Assembly: GCF_007991515.1 (NCBI RefSeq)
Contig: NZ_BJYM01000014.1
Location: forward strand, 86,341-150,340
Reading direction: 5' to 3'
From: Oceanobacillus sojae
Lineage (GTDB): Bacteria; Bacillota; Bacilli; Bacillales; Amphibacillaceae
DNA length: 64,000 nucleotides
Shown: positions 35,117 through 46,097 of the stretch, one piece after another
Layout: each line of letters starts with the position of its first letter
Position numbering within the stretch: the stretch's first letter is position 1
Notes under the pieces: generated by a model
Databases searched by the model: none
Seen by the model: only the letters and a program-made list of their open reading frames with translations
Told to the model about the DNA's origin: nothing
Made by a program: the position numbers and the translations under genes

Positions 35117-35134
35117 GAAGGGATAATCCCCTTC
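35117..35134 (-). terminator. weak hairpin after rpoC
   Basis: GAAGGG and CCCTTC pair around 6 bases, about 20 bases past the rpoC stop. The following TTGTGATCACC has no T-run, so termination would be weak; a GTGATCAC palindrome overlaps. Confidence 0.35.
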
Positions 35135-35151
35135 CTGTTCAACATTTCATT

Positions 35152-38100
35152 TTATACTCTTTGTGTGCTTTCTTCATCTGTTATTTCTTCATCAGATTCC
35201 GGCACATCAAGTTCAGCTTCTAAAGTACGATATTGCGGCATTCCTGTACCGGCTGGAACAAGTTTACCAATAATAACATTCTCTTTCAGGCCAAGTAATT
35301 CATCACGTTTTCCTTTAATAGCAGCATCTGTCAGGACACGTGTAGTTTCCTGGAAGGATGCAGCTGACAGGAATGAGTCAGTTTCAAGAGATGCTTTTGT
35401 AATACCAAGTAATACCGGGCGGCCTGTAGCAGGATCTGCGCCTTCCTTGAATACTTTGTGGTTTGCATCTTTGAATTGATGTAATTCAAGCAGAGAGCCT
35501 GGCAATACATCTGTATCTCCAGAAGATACAACACGGATCTTACGAAGCATTTGGCGAACCATTACTTCGACGTGTTTATCTCCGATTTCTACACCTTGCA
35601 TACGATATACACGTTGTACTTCTTTAAGCAAGTAGTCTTGAACGCCTTCTACACCTTTGACGCGAAGAAGTTCTTTTGGATCAACGGAACCTTCTGTGAG
35701 CTCTTGCCCAGTTTCCACTTGATCTCCTTCTTGAACTTTCAAGCGGGCGTTATAAGGTACAGCATAGCTGCGCTGCTCTACATTACCCTGAATAACAATT
35801 TCTTGTTTATCTTTAACTTCCTTCATTTCAAGAACCGTACCGGAGATTTCTGTAATTACCGCCTGCCCTTTCGGATTACGGGCTTCAAACAGCTCCTGAA
35901 TACGAGGTAAACCTTGTGTAATATCATCTCCGGCAACTCCGCCAGTATGGAAGGTACGCATTGTTAACTGTGTACCCGGCTCACCGATGGATTGTGCTGC
36001 GATAATCCCAACCGCTTCTCCAACCTCAACGTCTGACCCAGTAGCTAAGTTACGGCCATAACATTTCTGACATACACCATGTTTCGTGTTACAAGTGAAG
36101 GCTGTACGGATTGTTACTTCTTCGATACCAGCTTCCACAATCGTTTTCGCCTGATCTTCATGGATGAGTTCATTTTTCTTTACAATGAATTCACCAGTTT
36201 CAGGATGTTTTACGTCTTCGAATGCTGTTCTGCCAATCAAACGGTCTAACAATGGTTCGATAACTTCTGATCCATCTACAAGAGCAGCAACTTTCAGGCC
36301 GCGGTCCGTTCCACAATCTGCTTCACGGATGATAACATCCTGTGCAACGTCTACAAGACGACGAGTCAAGTAACCTGAATCGGCTGTTTTCAGTGCTGTA
36401 TCGGCAAGACCTTTACGCGCACCATGGGTGGAAATAAAGTATTCCATTACGGTTAAACCTTCACGGAAACTTGATTTGATTGGAATTTCAATGATTTTAC
36501 CAGATGGGTCAGCCATCAATCCACGCATACCAGCAAGCTGTGTGAAGTTTGATGCGTTACCACGGGCACCGGAATCACTCATCATGTAGATTGGGTTTCG
36601 GTTGCTCAATGACCCCATCAAGCGGTCCTGAATAACATCCTTCGCTTCTGACCAGATAGCAATTACACGATCATAGCGTTCTTCCTCTGTAATCAGACCA
36701 CGACGGAATTGTTTTAAGACCTTATCAACTTTGGATTGAGCTTCGTCTAAGATACCTTGTTTCTCTGGGAGTACAACAATATCTGAGATACCAACTGTCA
36801 TACCAGCTTTTGTAGAGTAACTGAATCCTAAATCCTTCATGCGGTCAAGCATCTTAGAGGTTTCTGTAATTTTGAAACGCTTGAAGACCTCAGCGATAAT
36901 ATCACCTAAGAAGCCTTTCTTAAATGGCTTAACCACTTCACGGTTTTTAATTTCTTCTTTAATATCTGTTCCAGGATCCACAAAATAGTTTTCCGGTGTT
37001 TTCTCTTCTAAATTCACCTTGGTAGGTTCGTTCATATACGGGAAAGAATCCGGAAGAATCTCATTAAAGATCAGCTTACCAACAGTTGTTAATAATAGCT
37101 GGCTATTTTGTTTTTCTGTAAATGTTTTGTTATTTAAACTGGATGCCTGCACTGCAATACGTGTATGCAGGTGAGCATATCCAGTTTGATAAGCAATTAA
37201 TGCTTCATCAGTGTCTTTAAAGTAAGAACCTTCTCCAATTGAACCTTCACGTTCTAAAGTAAGGTAATAGTTTCCAAGTACCATATCCTGTGATGGTGTA
37301 ACAACTGGTTTTCCATCCTTAGGGTTAAGGATGTTCTGTGCTGCTAACATTAAGATTCTGGCTTCTGCCTGTGCTTCGGCTCCAAGGGGAACGTGTACAG
37401 CCATTTGGTCTCCATCAAAGTCAGCGTTATATGCAGTACATACAAGCGGATGCAGACGGATTGCACGGCCATCAACCAACGTAGGTTCGAATGCTTGAAT
37501 ACCCAATCTGTGAAGGGTTGGTGCACGGTTAAGCAGTACCGGGTGCTCTTTAATTACATCTTCAAGAACATCCCATACGTCAGGGTGCACTCTTTCAATT
37601 TTTCTCTTCGCTGATTTAATATTGTGCGCAAGACCTCTAGCCACTAATTCTTTCATGATAAACGGCTTGAACAGCTCTAATGCCATTTCTCTCGGCAGAC
37701 CGCATTGGTACATTTTCAAATGAGGTCCAACAACGATAACAGAACGGCCGGAATAATCCACACGTTTACCTAATAGGTTTTGACGGAAACGGCCTTGCTT
37801 CCCTTTCAGCATATGAGAAAGAGATTTTAATGGACGGTTTCCTGGTCCTGTAACCGGGCGGCCGCGACGACCATTATCAATTAAAGCATCTACAGCTTCT
37901 TGAAGCATACGTTTTTCATTTTGAACAATAATGCTTGGAGCGCCTAAATCAAGCAGACGTTTTAAGCGGTTGTTACGGTTGATTACACGACGGTAAAGGT
38001 CATTTAAATCAGAAGTAGCAAAACGTCCGCCGTCTAATTGAACCATTGGACGAATTTCTGGAGGAATAACCGGAAGAACATCTAAAATCATCCAGCTTGC

Positions 38101-38766
38101 ATCGTTTCCAGAGTTACGAAATGCTTCCATTACTTCCAAACGTTTAATTGCACGAGTACGGCGTTGGCCGTGAGCTGTTTTCAGCTCTTCACGCAATGCA
38201 TCAACTTCTTTTTCCAAGTCAAGATCCTGCAATAATTTACGGATAGCTTCTGCGCCCATCTGAGCTTTGAAGTTATTGCCGTATTTATCATAATAAGAAC
38301 GGAATTCTTTCTCAGAAAGCAGCTGCTTCTTCTCAAGCGGTGTACTTCCCGGATCTGTTACGATATATGCTGCAAAGTAGATAACTTCCTCTAATGCACG
38401 AGGAGACATATCTAATACTAACCCCATACGGCTCGGGATTCCTTTGAAATACCAAATGTGTGATACTGGAGCAGCAAGTTCAATATGCCCCATACGCTCA
38501 CGGCGTACTTTAGCTTTTGTCACCTCTACACCACAACGGTCACAGACAACACCTTTGTAACGAACGCGTTTATATTTACCACAATGACATTCCCAATCCT
38601 TCTGTGGGCCAAAGATACGCTCACAGAACAACCCGTCTTTTTCCGGTTTTAAAGTACGGTAGTTAATTGTTTCTGGTTTTTTCACTTCTCCATAAGACCA
38701 AGAACGAATCTTTTCTGGTGAAGCGAGCCCTATTTTCATGTACTCAAAATTATTTACATCCAACAA
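35152..38766 (-). CDS. rpoC: RNA polymerase beta-prime subunit
   Basis: The 1204-residue subunit begins at a TTG codon ([19 protein letters not shown], matching B. subtilis). It has the N-terminal zinc finger [20 protein letters not shown], the catalytic [12 protein letters not shown] motif and the second zinc site [14 protein letters not shown]. The C-terminus ends in an acidic tail ([15 protein letters not shown]). A 373-base gap carrying a repeat element separates it from rpoB, longer than the short gap usual in Bacillus. Confidence 0.98.
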   Translation of the reverse strand: MLDVNNFEYMKIGLASPEKIRSWSYGEVKKPETINYRTLKPEKDGLFCERIFGPQKDWECHCGKYKRVRYKGVVCDRCGVEVTKAKVRRERMGHIELAAPVSHIWYFKGIPSRMGLVLDMSPRALEEVIYFAAYIVTDPGSTPLEKKQLLSEKEFRSYYDKYGNNFKAQMGAEAIRKLLQDLDLEKEVDALREELKTAHGQRRTRAIKRLEVMEAFRNSGNDASWMILDVLPVIPPEIRPMVQLDGGRFATSDLNDLYRRVINRNNRLKRLLDLGAPSIIVQNEKRMLQEAVDALIDNGRRGRPVTGPGNRPLKSLSHMLKGKQGRFRQNLLGKRVDYSGRSVIVVGPHLKMYQCGLPREMALELFKPFIMKELVARGLAHNIKSAKRKIERVHPDVWDVLEDVIKEHPVLLNRAPTLHRLGIQAFEPTLVDGRAIRLHPLVCTAYNADFDGDQMAVHVPLGAEAQAEARILMLAAQNILNPKDGKPVVTPSQDMVLGNYYLTLEREGSIGEGSYFKDTDEALIAYQTGYAHLHTRIAVQASSLNNKTFTEKQNSQLLLTTVGKLIFNEILPDSFPYMNEPTKVNLEEKTPENYFVDPGTDIKEEIKNREVVKPFKKGFLGDIIAEVFKRFKITETSKMLDRMKDLGFSYSTKAGMTVGISDIVVLPEKQGILDEAQSKVDKVLKQFRRGLITEEERYDRVIAIWSEAKDVIQDRLMGSLSNRNPIYMMSDSGARGNASNFTQLAGMRGLMADPSGKIIEIPIKSSFREGLTVMEYFISTHGARKGLADTALKTADSGYLTRRLVDVAQDVIIREADCGTDRGLKVAALVDGSEVIEPLLDRLIGRTAFEDVKHPETGEFIVKKNELIHEDQAKTIVEAGIEEVTIRTAFTCNTKHGVCQKCYGRNLATGSDVEVGEAVGIIAAQSIGEPGTQLTMRTFHTGGVAGDDITQGLPRIQELFEARNPKGQAVITEISGTVLEMKEVKDKQEIVIQGNVEQRSYAVPYNARLKVQEGDQVETGQELTEGSVDPKELLRVKGVEGVQDYLLKEVQRVYRMQGVEIGDKHVEVMVRQMLRKIRVVSSGDTDVLPGSLLELHQFKDANHKVFKEGADPATGRPVLLGITKASLETDSFLSAASFQETTRVLTDAAIKGKRDELLGLKENVIIGKLVPAGTGMPQYRTLEAELDVPESDEEITDEESTQRV

Positions 38767-38790
38767 GGGGCAATCCTCCCTTTTAATGTA

Positions 38791-38937
38791 TGTTCAAAAA
38801 GTTCGATGAAAAAGACCAAGAAGTTCAAGGCGACGAGATTTTTACGAACGGAGCGTATGCTTTTAAATACGTGAGTATCGGAAAAATCTCGTCAACGCAG
38901 AAATTCGCTGTGTCATTTTTGTTGAACTTTTTGAACA
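38791..38937. repeat. TGTTCAAAAAG repeat, copy 1 (rpoB-rpoC gap)
   Basis: The 147-bp element has perfect 14-base inverted ends TGTTCAAAAAGTTC and GAACTTTTTGAACA. Inside, GACGAGATTTTT (38832-38843) pairs with AAAAATCTCGTC (38882-38893). The apical part holds ATGCTTTTAAATACGTGAGTA, shared with copy 3. It is between rpoB and rpoC and does not code. Confidence 0.85.
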
Positions 38938-39058
38938 TCCTCTTTTACAAGTTAAGAAAGTTTGAGAAAACCTGGCTTATCGTCATGTCTTGGCGAAAGT
39001 CTGGGATTTCTTTAAACGAAATTTTATAGAAAGAGCAGAATGGTTCAAAAGAAAAGGA

Positions 39059-39097
39059 ACTTCTATGTTGCCCACATCGTGTGGGCAACATAGAAGT
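39059..39097. repeat. perfect 18-bp stem hairpin after rpoB
   Basis: ACTTCTATGTTGCCCACA and its complement surround TCG. The sequence resembles the hairpin inside repeat copy 3 (53515-53557). No strong T-run follows on the minus strand, so it may be a repeat module rather than the rpoB terminator. Confidence 0.75.
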
Positions 39098-39139
39098 CAC
39101 CACATCACATGAGAAGTTTAAACCATTGCTGCACAAATT

Positions 39140-42100
39140 TTATTGATTTAACGGTTCTTCCACTTCAATGTTAAGCTTCGTCGACGTTTGACTGTCGTCG
39201 TCCTCTAGTTCACGCATATCAATTTCATCTTCTGTACTAGAAAGCATCTTAACATCCATACCAAGACTTTGAAGCTCTTTGATCAATACTTTAAACGATT
39301 CAGGAACACCCGGTTCAGGTGCATTATCACCTTTTACGATCGCTTCATATGTCTTCACACGACCAACTGTATCATCTGATTTAACAGTCAAGATCTCTTG
39401 AAGTGTATATGCAGCACCATAAGCTTCCAATGCCCAAACTTCCATCTCACCAAAACGTTGTCCACCGAATTGTGCTTTACCACCAAGCGGCTGCTGTGTT
39501 ACGAGAGAGTATGGTCCGGTTGAACGAGCATGCAGTTTATCATCAACCATATGCGCAAGTTTAATCATGTACATGACACCTACAGATATACGGTTGTCAA
39601 AAGCTTCACCTGAACGCCCATCATAAAGAACTGTCTTCGCATCTCTCGGCATACCTGCTTCTTCAAGTGTTTCCCAAACATCTTCCTCTGTTGCACCATC
39701 AAATACCGGACTTGCTACATGTAATCCAAGCTGTCTGGCAGCCATTCCTAAATGCAGTTCAAACACCTGTCCGATGTTCATACGTGATGGTACCCCCAAA
39801 GGGTTCAACATAATATCAATTGGTGTACCGTCTGGCAAGAATGGCATATCCTCTTCCGGTAAGATTTTGGAGATAACCCCTTTGTTACCGTGACGGCCTG
39901 CCATTTTATCTCCTTCATGTATTTTACGTTTTTGAACGATATATACACGAACAAGCTGATTTACACCTGGTGGTAACTCGTCGCCATCTTCACGATTAAA
40001 GATTTTTACATCTAAGACGATTCCGCCGCCGCCATGAGGAACGCGTAAGGATGTATCCCTTACTTCACGTGCTTTCTCACCAAAAATCGCATGTAATAAG
40101 CGTTCTTCTGCTGAAAGCTCCGTCATTCCTTTAGGTGTCACTTTCCCTACAAGAATATCACTGTCAGTTACTTCTGCACCGACACGGATAATTCCATGTT
40201 CATCAAGGTTTTTAAGTGCATCTTCCCCAACGTTAGGAATATCTCTTGTAATTTCCTCTGGTCCAAGTTTTGTATCACGAGATTCTGATTCAAACTCTTC
40301 AATATGGATAGAAGTATATACATCATCTTTTACAAGTCGTTCACTCATAATGATGGCATCCTCGTAGTTATAACCTTCCCAAGTCATGAAGCCTACAAGA
40401 ACGTTTTGACCCAATGCTAATTCTCCATCTTCCATAGAAGGTCCATCAGCGAGAACTTCACCTTTTGTTACACGATCTCCTTCAGCAACAATCGGGCGCT
40501 GATTATAACAAGTTCCCTGGTTGGAACGCTTATACTTCTGTAATCCGTAACGATCTACATCGCCTTCTACTTCTTTGCCATCCACATTTGAAATACGACG
40601 TACAATAACGGTCTTCGCTTCCACGCGCTCTACGACCCCGTCATGACGACAGATAACAGCAGCACCAGAGTCTTTACCATTCACATATTCCATACCTGTA
40701 CCAACGATTGGAGCCTTTGGATTCATCAATGGAACTGCCTGACGTTGCATGTTAGCTCCCATTAATGCACGGTTGGAGTCATCATTTTCCAAGAATGGAA
40801 TACATGCAGTCGCTGCAGATACAACCTGTTTCGGTGATACATCCATATAATCAATTTTATCGCGGGATACAATAATATTATCTTCACGGAAACGAGCAGT
40901 TACTTCCTCGTTTACAAAGAAGTTATCATCATCTAACGGCGAGTTTGCCTGTGCAACGACATAATTATCTTGTTCATCCGCAGTAAGGTAATCAATTGTA
41001 CTTGTTACCTTTCCAGTTTCAGGGTCAACACGACGATATGGCGATTCAATAAATCCAAACTTATTTACTCGTGCATAGCTGGATAGAGAGTTAATCAAAC
41101 CGATATTCGGTCCCTCCGGCGTCTCAATTGGACACATACGGCCATAGTGAGAGTAGTGAACGTCACGCACTTCAAAACCGGCACGTTCACGTGTCAAACC
41201 ACCAGGTCCAAGTGCTGACAGACGACGTTTATGCGTCAATTCACCCAACGGATTTGTCTGATCCATAAATTGTGACAACTGCGAGCTGCCAAAGAATTCT
41301 TTAATCGATGCAATAACCGGGCGAATATTAATCAATTGCTGCGGTGTTACGCTCGAAGTATCTTGAATAGACATTCTTTCACGAACAACACGTTCCATAC
41401 GGGATAATCCGATACGGAATTGATTTTGTAATAATTCACCGACTGAACGCAGGCGACGATTCCCCAGATGGTCAATATCATCTGTATCTCCTACTTGGTG
41501 AAGCAAGTTAAAGAAATAACTGATAGAAGCTAAAATATCAGCTGGTGTGATATTTTTTATTTCTTTCGTTACTTCCCCATTTCCGATTACAGTCAGTTCA
41601 CGTTCTCCATTTGGATCTGTAGGGTCAAGAATTTTCACAGATTGTATCGTGATTTCTTCTTCCAAAACCCCGTCATGCGGTGTAATAGTTTTATCTCCAA
41701 AACGATCTTCCTTACGCTCAAGATATGGAAGAATCTTATCTAATAATTTTCTTTCCAGACGATCGCCTTGATTCGCAATAACTTCTCCAGTTTCTGGATC
41801 TACAACAGGCTCAGCAAGCACCTGGTTGAATAAACGATTTTTAATATGGAGCTTTTTATTCATTTTATAACGGCCCACATGCGCTAAATCATAGCGTTTC
41901 GGATCAAAGAAACGAGATACTAATAGACTCTTCGCATTATCTACTGTTGGCGGTTCACCAGGACGTAAACGCTCATAGATTTCTAAAAGAGCTTTTTCAG
42001 CGTTCTCTGTATTATCTTTTTCTAACGTATTTCGTAAATATTCATTCTCGCCTAACAAATCAACAATCTCTTGATCTGTTCCAAATCCTAAAGCTCTTAA

Positions 42101-42685
42101 TAGAACAGTAATTGGTAATTTACGAGTACGGTCAATACGAACATAAGCAACATCTTTTGCATCTGTTTCAAATTCTAACCATGCTCCACGGTTTGGAATA
42201 ACTGTTGTTGTAATACCGCGTTTTCCATTTTTATCAATTTTTTCGTTATAATAAACACTTGGGGAACGTACAAGCTGTGATACAATAACACGCTCCGCTC
42301 CATTGATAATAAATGTTCCCGTATCTGTCATTAACGGGAAGTCACCCATAAACACTTCCTGTTCCTTTACTTCTCCGGTTTCATTATTAATTAAACGAAC
42401 CTTCACGCGAAGGGGAGCATTGTATGTCACGTCTCTTTCCTTTGCTTCGTCTACAGGATATTTCGGATCACCCAAACTATAATCCACAAACTCAAGTGAT
42501 AGATTTCCTGTAAAGTCTTCAATTGGAGAGATATCCTGGAACATCTCTCTCAAACCTTCTTCTAAGAACCATTCATAAGAAGCGGTTTGGATCTCGATTA
42601 GGTTAGGTAATTCTAACACTTCGTTAATACGTGCATAGCTCCTGCGTTGGCGGTGCCGTCCATACTGAACTAGTTGACCTGTCAA
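39140..42685 (-). CDS. rpoB: RNA polymerase beta subunit
   Basis: The 1181-residue subunit is taken from a TTG at 42685 ([20 protein letters not shown]), as in B. subtilis; a GTG three codons earlier overlaps the AAGGGG site. The rifampicin region [20 protein letters not shown] followed by [10 protein letters not shown] is wild type. The C-terminal acidic tail is shorter than in B. subtilis. It is transcribed from its own promoter candidate at 43074-43102 and followed by a repeat-bearing gap. Confidence 0.98.
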   Translation of the reverse strand: MTGQLVQYGRHRQRRSYARINEVLELPNLIEIQTASYEWFLEEGLREMFQDISPIEDFTGNLSLEFVDYSLGDPKYPVDEAKERDVTYNAPLRVKVRLINNETGEVKEQEVFMGDFPLMTDTGTFIINGAERVIVSQLVRSPSVYYNEKIDKNGKRGITTTVIPNRGAWLEFETDAKDVAYVRIDRTRKLPITVLLRALGFGTDQEIVDLLGENEYLRNTLEKDNTENAEKALLEIYERLRPGEPPTVDNAKSLLVSRFFDPKRYDLAHVGRYKMNKKLHIKNRLFNQVLAEPVVDPETGEVIANQGDRLERKLLDKILPYLERKEDRFGDKTITPHDGVLEEEITIQSVKILDPTDPNGERELTVIGNGEVTKEIKNITPADILASISYFFNLLHQVGDTDDIDHLGNRRLRSVGELLQNQFRIGLSRMERVVRERMSIQDTSSVTPQQLINIRPVIASIKEFFGSSQLSQFMDQTNPLGELTHKRRLSALGPGGLTRERAGFEVRDVHYSHYGRMCPIETPEGPNIGLINSLSSYARVNKFGFIESPYRRVDPETGKVTSTIDYLTADEQDNYVVAQANSPLDDDNFFVNEEVTARFREDNIIVSRDKIDYMDVSPKQVVSAATACIPFLENDDSNRALMGANMQRQAVPLMNPKAPIVGTGMEYVNGKDSGAAVICRHDGVVERVEAKTVIVRRISNVDGKEVEGDVDRYGLQKYKRSNQGTCYNQRPIVAEGDRVTKGEVLADGPSMEDGELALGQNVLVGFMTWEGYNYEDAIIMSERLVKDDVYTSIHIEEFESESRDTKLGPEEITRDIPNVGEDALKNLDEHGIIRVGAEVTDSDILVGKVTPKGMTELSAEERLLHAIFGEKAREVRDTSLRVPHGGGGIVLDVKIFNREDGDELPPGVNQLVRVYIVQKRKIHEGDKMAGRHGNKGVISKILPEEDMPFLPDGTPIDIMLNPLGVPSRMNIGQVFELHLGMAARQLGLHVASPVFDGATEEDVWETLEEAGMPRDAKTVLYDGRSGEAFDNRISVGVMYMIKLAHMVDDKLHARSTGPYSLVTQQPLGGKAQFGGQRFGEMEVWALEAYGAAYTLQEILTVKSDDTVGRVKTYEAIVKGDNAPEPGVPESFKVLIKELQSLGMDVKMLSSTEDEIDMRELEDDDSQTSTKLNIEVEEPLNQ

Positions 42686-43094
42686 CTGCTTCACCCCTTA
42701 AATCATCCATTTTGGTAGTTGTTTCTACAAAATGTAACTCATATTTAAAAGAACGTCTGAATAAATCATCTGTTCTTTAAAAAATAAAACTATAAACTCA
42801 TTATCCTATCATTCACACCATGTATCACTTTCCTGTTTGACAGCTTATCTTTCTTCCGGTAAAACTTTATTTTCACCCGTTGAAAAAACAACTGTTTTAA
42901 GGATATTGTGATTTTAGATTGTGCAGATGAAAGAATTTTGATAAACTATAGAAAAGCAATTTGTCGAATCTTGATTTTCCCGATTCTACAAGCCTTTCCC
43001 ATTTGTAAAGATTTTATACATTCACCTAATAAAAACCTCCTAGGCAAACGTATCCTCATCTTAGCATCTTCCAATCTTAGCATAGTCCCAATCA
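42686..43094 (-). other. rpoB upstream region and long leader
   Basis: About 400 AT-rich bases lie between ybxB and rpoB. The promoter candidate at 43074-43102 implies a leader of nearly 380 bases. TATAAA and TAGAAT hexamers occur inside, but without convincing -35 partners. No stable hairpin stands out by eye. Confidence 0.45.
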
Positions 43095-43102
43095 TTAGTC
43101 AA
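43074..43102 (-). promoter_or_regulatory. promoter candidate for rpoB-rpoC
   Basis: TTGACT, a 17-base spacer and TAAGAT are present. The -35 overlaps the ybxB stop. It has the same hexamers as the rplM promoter candidate. Confidence 0.6.
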
Positions 43103-43700
43103 ACTTTTTTGCTCGCAATATAAAATAACCTTTTTTCTTTATAACTACTTCCGCATTACCAAAAATCTCTTCCATCTTATCTTTTGCAGAGGGCGCTCCC
43201 TGTTTTTTCTGAATGACTACCCATAAATCTCCATGATCTGCTAAATGATTATAAGCTTCTTCAAATATAGCATGCACTACTCTTTTACCAGCGCGTATCG
43301 GCGGATTGGTAACAATAGAAGCAAAAGATTTTTCATTCAAATTCTCATATAGATCACTTTGAAGAATAGTTGTATTCGTAATTTTATTGATTTCTGCATT
43401 TTTAGCAGCCAGTTCAACAGCCCGCTCATTTACATCAATCATAAAAATTTGTCTTTCAGAAAAATCGGAAGCTAAAGACAATCCAATTGGTCCATAACCG
43501 CACCCTACATCTAATATCGGCCCATTAATTTCCGGCTCCTGAAAAGTTTCAATAAGCACTCTTGAACCAAAATCCACTTCACTTTTCGAGAAGACACCAA
43601 TATCACTTGTAAATTGAAATGTCCTTCCCCGCAAATCAAAAGACCAGCTTTGAGGAGATGACTTCGCCTGAGGCTGCTTCGAATAATAATGCTCTGTCAT
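43095..43700 (-). CDS. ybxB: class I SAM-dependent methyltransferase, RsmC-like (YbxB)
   Basis: The 201-residue protein begins MTEHYYSKQPQAKSS, matching B. subtilis YbxB; the open frame upstream to 43841 is rejected because it crosses repeat-like DNA. It has the SAM motif LDVGCGYGPIGLSLA, the motif II region MIDVNERAVELA and the catalytic NPPIRAGK, the NPP(I/Y) motif of rRNA N2-guanine methyltransferases. The target is probably 16S rRNA, by family. Between rplL and rpoB it keeps the Bacillus order. The ribosome binding site is weak. Confidence 0.93.
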   Translation of the reverse strand: MTEHYYSKQPQAKSSPQSWSFDLRGRTFQFTSDIGVFSKSEVDFGSRVLIETFQEPEINGPILDVGCGYGPIGLSLASDFSERQIFMIDVNERAVELAAKNAEINKITNTTILQSDLYENLNEKSFASIVTNPPIRAGKRVVHAIFEEAYNHLADHGDLWVVIQKKQGAPSAKDKMEEIFGNAEVVIKKKGYFILRAKKFD

Positions 43701-43798
43701 ATGGATTAGCACCCACTTTATATTAATTAAGAAAAATACCTGAGCTGCGATCGTACACTTCCTAATCATAGGGCGATGTCCGTTACAGCGGCTTGGGC

Positions 43799-43820
43799 GG
43801 GGCGAGTAACCGTAGTCCCA
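43799..43820. repeat. 22-bp module shared with repeat copy 3
   Basis: GGGGCGAGTAACCGTAGTCC here matches 53596-53617 except for two C/T changes. It lies about 100 bases upstream of ybxB, next to GGAGCGCCAG, which resembles the 32-bp repeat family. Confidence 0.6.
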
Positions 43821-43895
43821 AGAATTTGGAGCGCCAGCCAAAAAAACCTACTTATAACTTGCATCTAATACAAACAACCCAAATATTTTCTTGGT

Positions 43896-43980
43896 TAAAA
43901 AAAGGCCACCTGTTCAACTAAAAATCATTCTCGTATATAAACTTGAACTTTTTCTAGTGACAAAGGTGACCTTTTATCAA
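43896..43980 (-). other. large terminator-like structure upstream of ybxB
   Basis: On the minus strand AAAAGGTCACCT (43964-43975) pairs with AGGTGGCCTTTT (43900-43911, one G-T), followed by a TTTTTTT run. Inside, TTGAAC pairs with GTTCAA. The outer loop is about 50 bases. It may be a second terminator after rplL or a regulated attenuator for ybxB. Confidence 0.5.
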
Positions 43981-43985
43981 TTCGT

Positions 43986-44023
43986 GATAAAAGAGCCCGT
44001 CTAAAATACGACGAGCTCTTTTT
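43986..44023 (-). terminator. terminator after rplL
   Basis: AAAAGAGCTCGTC pairs with GACGGGCTCTTTT around 8 bases on the minus strand, immediately after the rplL stop. It ends the rplJ-rplL transcript. Confidence 0.85.
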
Positions 44024-44038
44024 CTTATATTCGTTAAA

Positions 44039-44401
44039 TTATTTAACTTCTACAGAAGCACCAGCTTCTTCAAGTTTGCCTTTAACTTCTTCTGCTTCTT
44101 CTTTAGATACAGCTTCTTTAATTGCTTTAGGAGCGTTATCTACTAAGTCTTTAGCATCTTTTAAGCCAAGGCCAGTGATTTCGCGAACTGCTTTAACAAC
44201 TTTGATCTTAGAAGCACCAGCTCCAGTAAGAACAACGTCAAATTCAGTTTTTTCTTCTTCAGCAGCGCCGCCTGCAGCACCTGCAGCAGCAACTGGAGCA
44301 GCAGCTGTTACGCCGAACTCTTCTTCGATTGCTTTTACTAAATCGTTTAATTCAAGTACAGTCATTTCTTTAATTGCACTAATCATTTCTTCGTTTGTCA
44401 T
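44039..44401 (-). CDS. rplL: 50S ribosomal protein L7/L12
   Basis: L7/L12 forms the flexible stalk that recruits translation GTPases. From ATG 44401 (AGGAGG site) it has 120 residues; an upstream extension to 44446 is rejected. The N-terminal dimer domain ([17 protein letters not shown]) and alanine-rich hinge are followed by the C-terminal domain with [16 protein letters not shown]. The gap to rplJ is long (259 bases) and contains a 32-bp dispersed repeat. Confidence 0.97.
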   Translation of the reverse strand: MTNEEMISAIKEMTVLELNDLVKAIEEEFGVTAAAPVAAAGAAGGAAEEEKTEFDVVLTGAGASKIKVVKAVREITGLGLKDAKDLVDNAPKAIKEAVSKEEAEEVKGKLEEAGASVEVK

Positions 44402-44503
44402 GATTAAATTCCTCCTGATATAAGTTTGTTTTTTATTTGTGAGCAAGCATGTGGTTTTATCACAATTTTACTCTTACGCTTGAAATATAGCTATCCAGCT
44501 CCG

Positions 44504-44535
44504 AGCGCCAAAAACTAGGGAGCTAACACGTGAGC
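44504..44535. repeat. 32-bp dispersed repeat, copy A (rplJ-rplL gap)
   Basis: It begins AGCGCCA and contains the invariant block AGGGAGCTAACAC. It agrees with 47641-47672 at 28 of 32 positions. It is non-coding. Confidence 0.7.
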
Positions 44536-44660
44536 CCCCTACGATAAGTCATCATCGGTTCGTTACCTCACCGTGATTCCTTTATCTCAGGTACGCCGCT
44601 CCAATCTCTACGTTTTTAAACGGGCGCTCTGCGCTTTTCGTTATTAAACCGTTTGGTGTA

Positions 44661-45158
44661 TTACGCACCTTGTTCTTCTTTTTGCTCTGCAACAGCTTTT
44701 GTAGCATAAGCAAGATTACGGATTGGAGCTTGAAGTACGCTAAGCAGCATAGATACCATACCTTCGTAGTTTGGCAGATCTGCAAGCTCTTTAATTTGAT
44801 CTAGTGAAGCAACATTTCCTTCAATAATTCCGCCTTTAATTTCTAAAGCTTCATGATCCTTACTGAAGTTGTTCAAGATTCTTGCCGGAGCAACAACATC
44901 TTCACTAAATGCAATTGCGTTTGGTCCAGTTAATACATCACTAAGCTCGTTTAGCTCAACAGCTTCTACAGCACGGCGAACCATTGTATTTTTGTATACT
45001 TTGAATTCAACACCTGCTTCGCGAAGCTCTTTACGTAATGCAGTAACCTCTGAAACGTTAAGTCCACGATAGTCAACTACTACTGCAGTTTGGCTATTAC
45101 GAAACTTATCTGCAATTTCTTCTACTAATTGTTTCTTTTGTTCAATAATCCCTGACAT
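44661..45158 (-). CDS. rplJ: 50S ribosomal protein L10
   Basis: L10 anchors the L7/L12 dimers. The 165 residues start [19 protein letters not shown] and contain [20 protein letters not shown]. It is preceded by an L10 leader with an attenuator hairpin, so autoregulation by L10 or the L10-L12 complex is expected. GGAGGTGG stands before the ATG. Confidence 0.98.
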   Translation of the reverse strand: MSGIIEQKKQLVEEIADKFRNSQTAVVVDYRGLNVSEVTALRKELREAGVEFKVYKNTMVRRAVEAVELNELSDVLTGPNAIAFSEDVVAPARILNNFSKDHEALEIKGGIIEGNVASLDQIKELADLPNYEGMVSMLLSVLQAPIRNLAYATKAVAEQKEEQGA

Positions 45159-45216
45159 CTTTCCACCTCCTATAATAACCGTCGCTATTATTACACCGTT
45201 CGAACGTGCTTTTCTA

Positions 45217-45248
45217 TAAAAAAAGCTCTCATGCAGACATGAGAGCTT
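45217..45248 (-). terminator. attenuator hairpin in the L10 leader
   Basis: AAGCTCTCATG pairs with CATGAGAGCTT around TCTG, then TTTTTTT. It lies 60 bases before rplJ, so it must be bypassed or regulated for rplJL expression. Confidence 0.9.
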
Positions 45249-45362
45249 ACCTTAGATCGGCAAAACGGTTTTGCCTTTCTATAAATAAACACCTCGGCAG
45301 GATAATTAAGCTCATGCATAGCCCCTGCTGTCTACGGTATAACATTCGATTTTATTAAACCG
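45249..45362 (-). ncRNA. ribosomal protein L10 leader
   Basis: The minus-strand RNA holds CCGTAGACAGCAGGGGC, ATTATCCTGCCGAGGTG and AGAAAGGC blocks typical of the Firmicute L10 leader, which mimics the rRNA site of L10-L12. It begins right after the rplJ promoter and ends in the attenuator. Confidence 0.85.
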
Positions 45363-45368
45363 AAAATT

Positions 45369-45397
45369 AGTATATCGAACGTTGGCTTAAAAGTCAA
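45369..45397 (-). promoter_or_regulatory. promoter of rplJ-rplL
   Basis: TTGACT, a 17-base spacer and TATACT are present on the minus strand, placed just after the rplA stop and just before the L10 leader. Confidence 0.78.
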
Positions 45398-45404
45398 CTA
45401 CTAA

Positions 45405-46097
45405 TTAACGGAAGTTTGAAACGTCAACTTTGATTCCTGGTCCCATTGTAGATGCAATGGAAGCATTTTTAAGGTAAGTACCTTTAGAAGACTGAGGCTT
45501 AACTTTTACAAGTTGATCAGTAAGTGCAGTAAAGTTTTCTACTAATTTTGTTTCATCGAAAGAAACTTTTCCAATTGGAACATGGATATTAGAAGATTTA
45601 TCAACACGATATTCTACTTTACCAGCTTTAATGTCTTGAACAGCTTTTTCTACTTCGAAAGTTACTGTTCCAGTTTTAGGGTTTGGCATTAAGCCTTTTG
45701 GTCCTAAAACACGACCTAATTTACCTACTTGAGCCATCATGTCCGGAGTAGCAACGATTACGTCGAAATCAAACCAGCCTTGGTTGATTTTGTTGATGTA
45801 ATCTTCTTCTCCAACATAATCTGCACCAGCAGCTTCTGCTTCTTTTGCTTTATCACCTTTAGCAAATACAAGAACGCGTTGAGTTTTACCAGTACCATGC
45901 GGTAAAACCATTGCTCCGCGGATTTGTTGATCTGCTTTCTTAGGGTCTACACCAAGACGAAAAGCAGCTTCTACTGTTTCATCAAAGTTTGCTTTTGCAG
46001 TCTTTTTTGCAAGCTCTACAGCTTCTTTAATTTCATATGCTTTTGTACGATCAATCAGCTTTAAAGCTTCTTGATGTTTCTTACCATATTTAGCCAT
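45405..46097 (-). CDS. rplA: 50S ribosomal protein L1
   Basis: L1 forms the mobile stalk at the tRNA exit site. From ATG 46097 (GAGGAGG site) it has 230 residues starting [17 protein letters not shown]; the frame upstream to 46232 is rejected. The signature [20 protein letters not shown] is present. The rplK-rplA gap is 272 bases and holds a repeat copy and a candidate L1-binding region. Confidence 0.97.
   Translation of the reverse strand: MAKYGKKHQEALKLIDRTKAYEIKEAVELAKKTAKANFDETVEAAFRLGVDPKKADQQIRGAMVLPHGTGKTQRVLVFAKGDKAKEAEAAGADYVGEEDYINKINQGWFDFDVIVATPDMMAQVGKLGRVLGPKGLMPNPKTGTVTFEVEKAVQDIKAGKVEYRVDKSSNIHVPIGKVSFDETKLVENFTALTDQLVKVKPQSSKGTYLKNASIASTMGPGIKVDVSNFR

Larger units (their letters stand above)
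34800..35151 (-). other. rpoC-rpsL gap lacking ybxF (L7Ae-like gene)
   Basis: This 352-base stretch normally holds the roughly 82-codon L7Ae-family gene ybxF in Bacillus. No such frame exists here. It contains a promoter and a leader of about 225 bases. A 21-codon frame begins at ATG 35013 (MLAKVIFGADHKIG) just after the predicted start. That tiny frame is noted only as a possibility. Confidence 0.6.

Noticed and set aside
34936..35223. Plus-strand frame across the rpsL-rpoC gap
   Set aside because: It is antisense to the rpoC end and the str promoter; cysteine/phenylalanine-rich composition is typical of a chance frame.
38941..39020. Possible rpoB terminator formed by AGAAAACCTGGCTT and GTCTGGGATTTCT
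   Set aside because: Pairing was only partial when aligned by hand and no T-run follows.
38790..39029. Plus-strand frame in the rpoB-rpoC gap
   Set aside because: It lies in the inverted-repeat element and has no homologue-like features.
43701..43841. N-terminal extension of ybxB
   Set aside because: It crosses repeat-like DNA (43799-43820) and has no family counterpart; the family start is at 43700.
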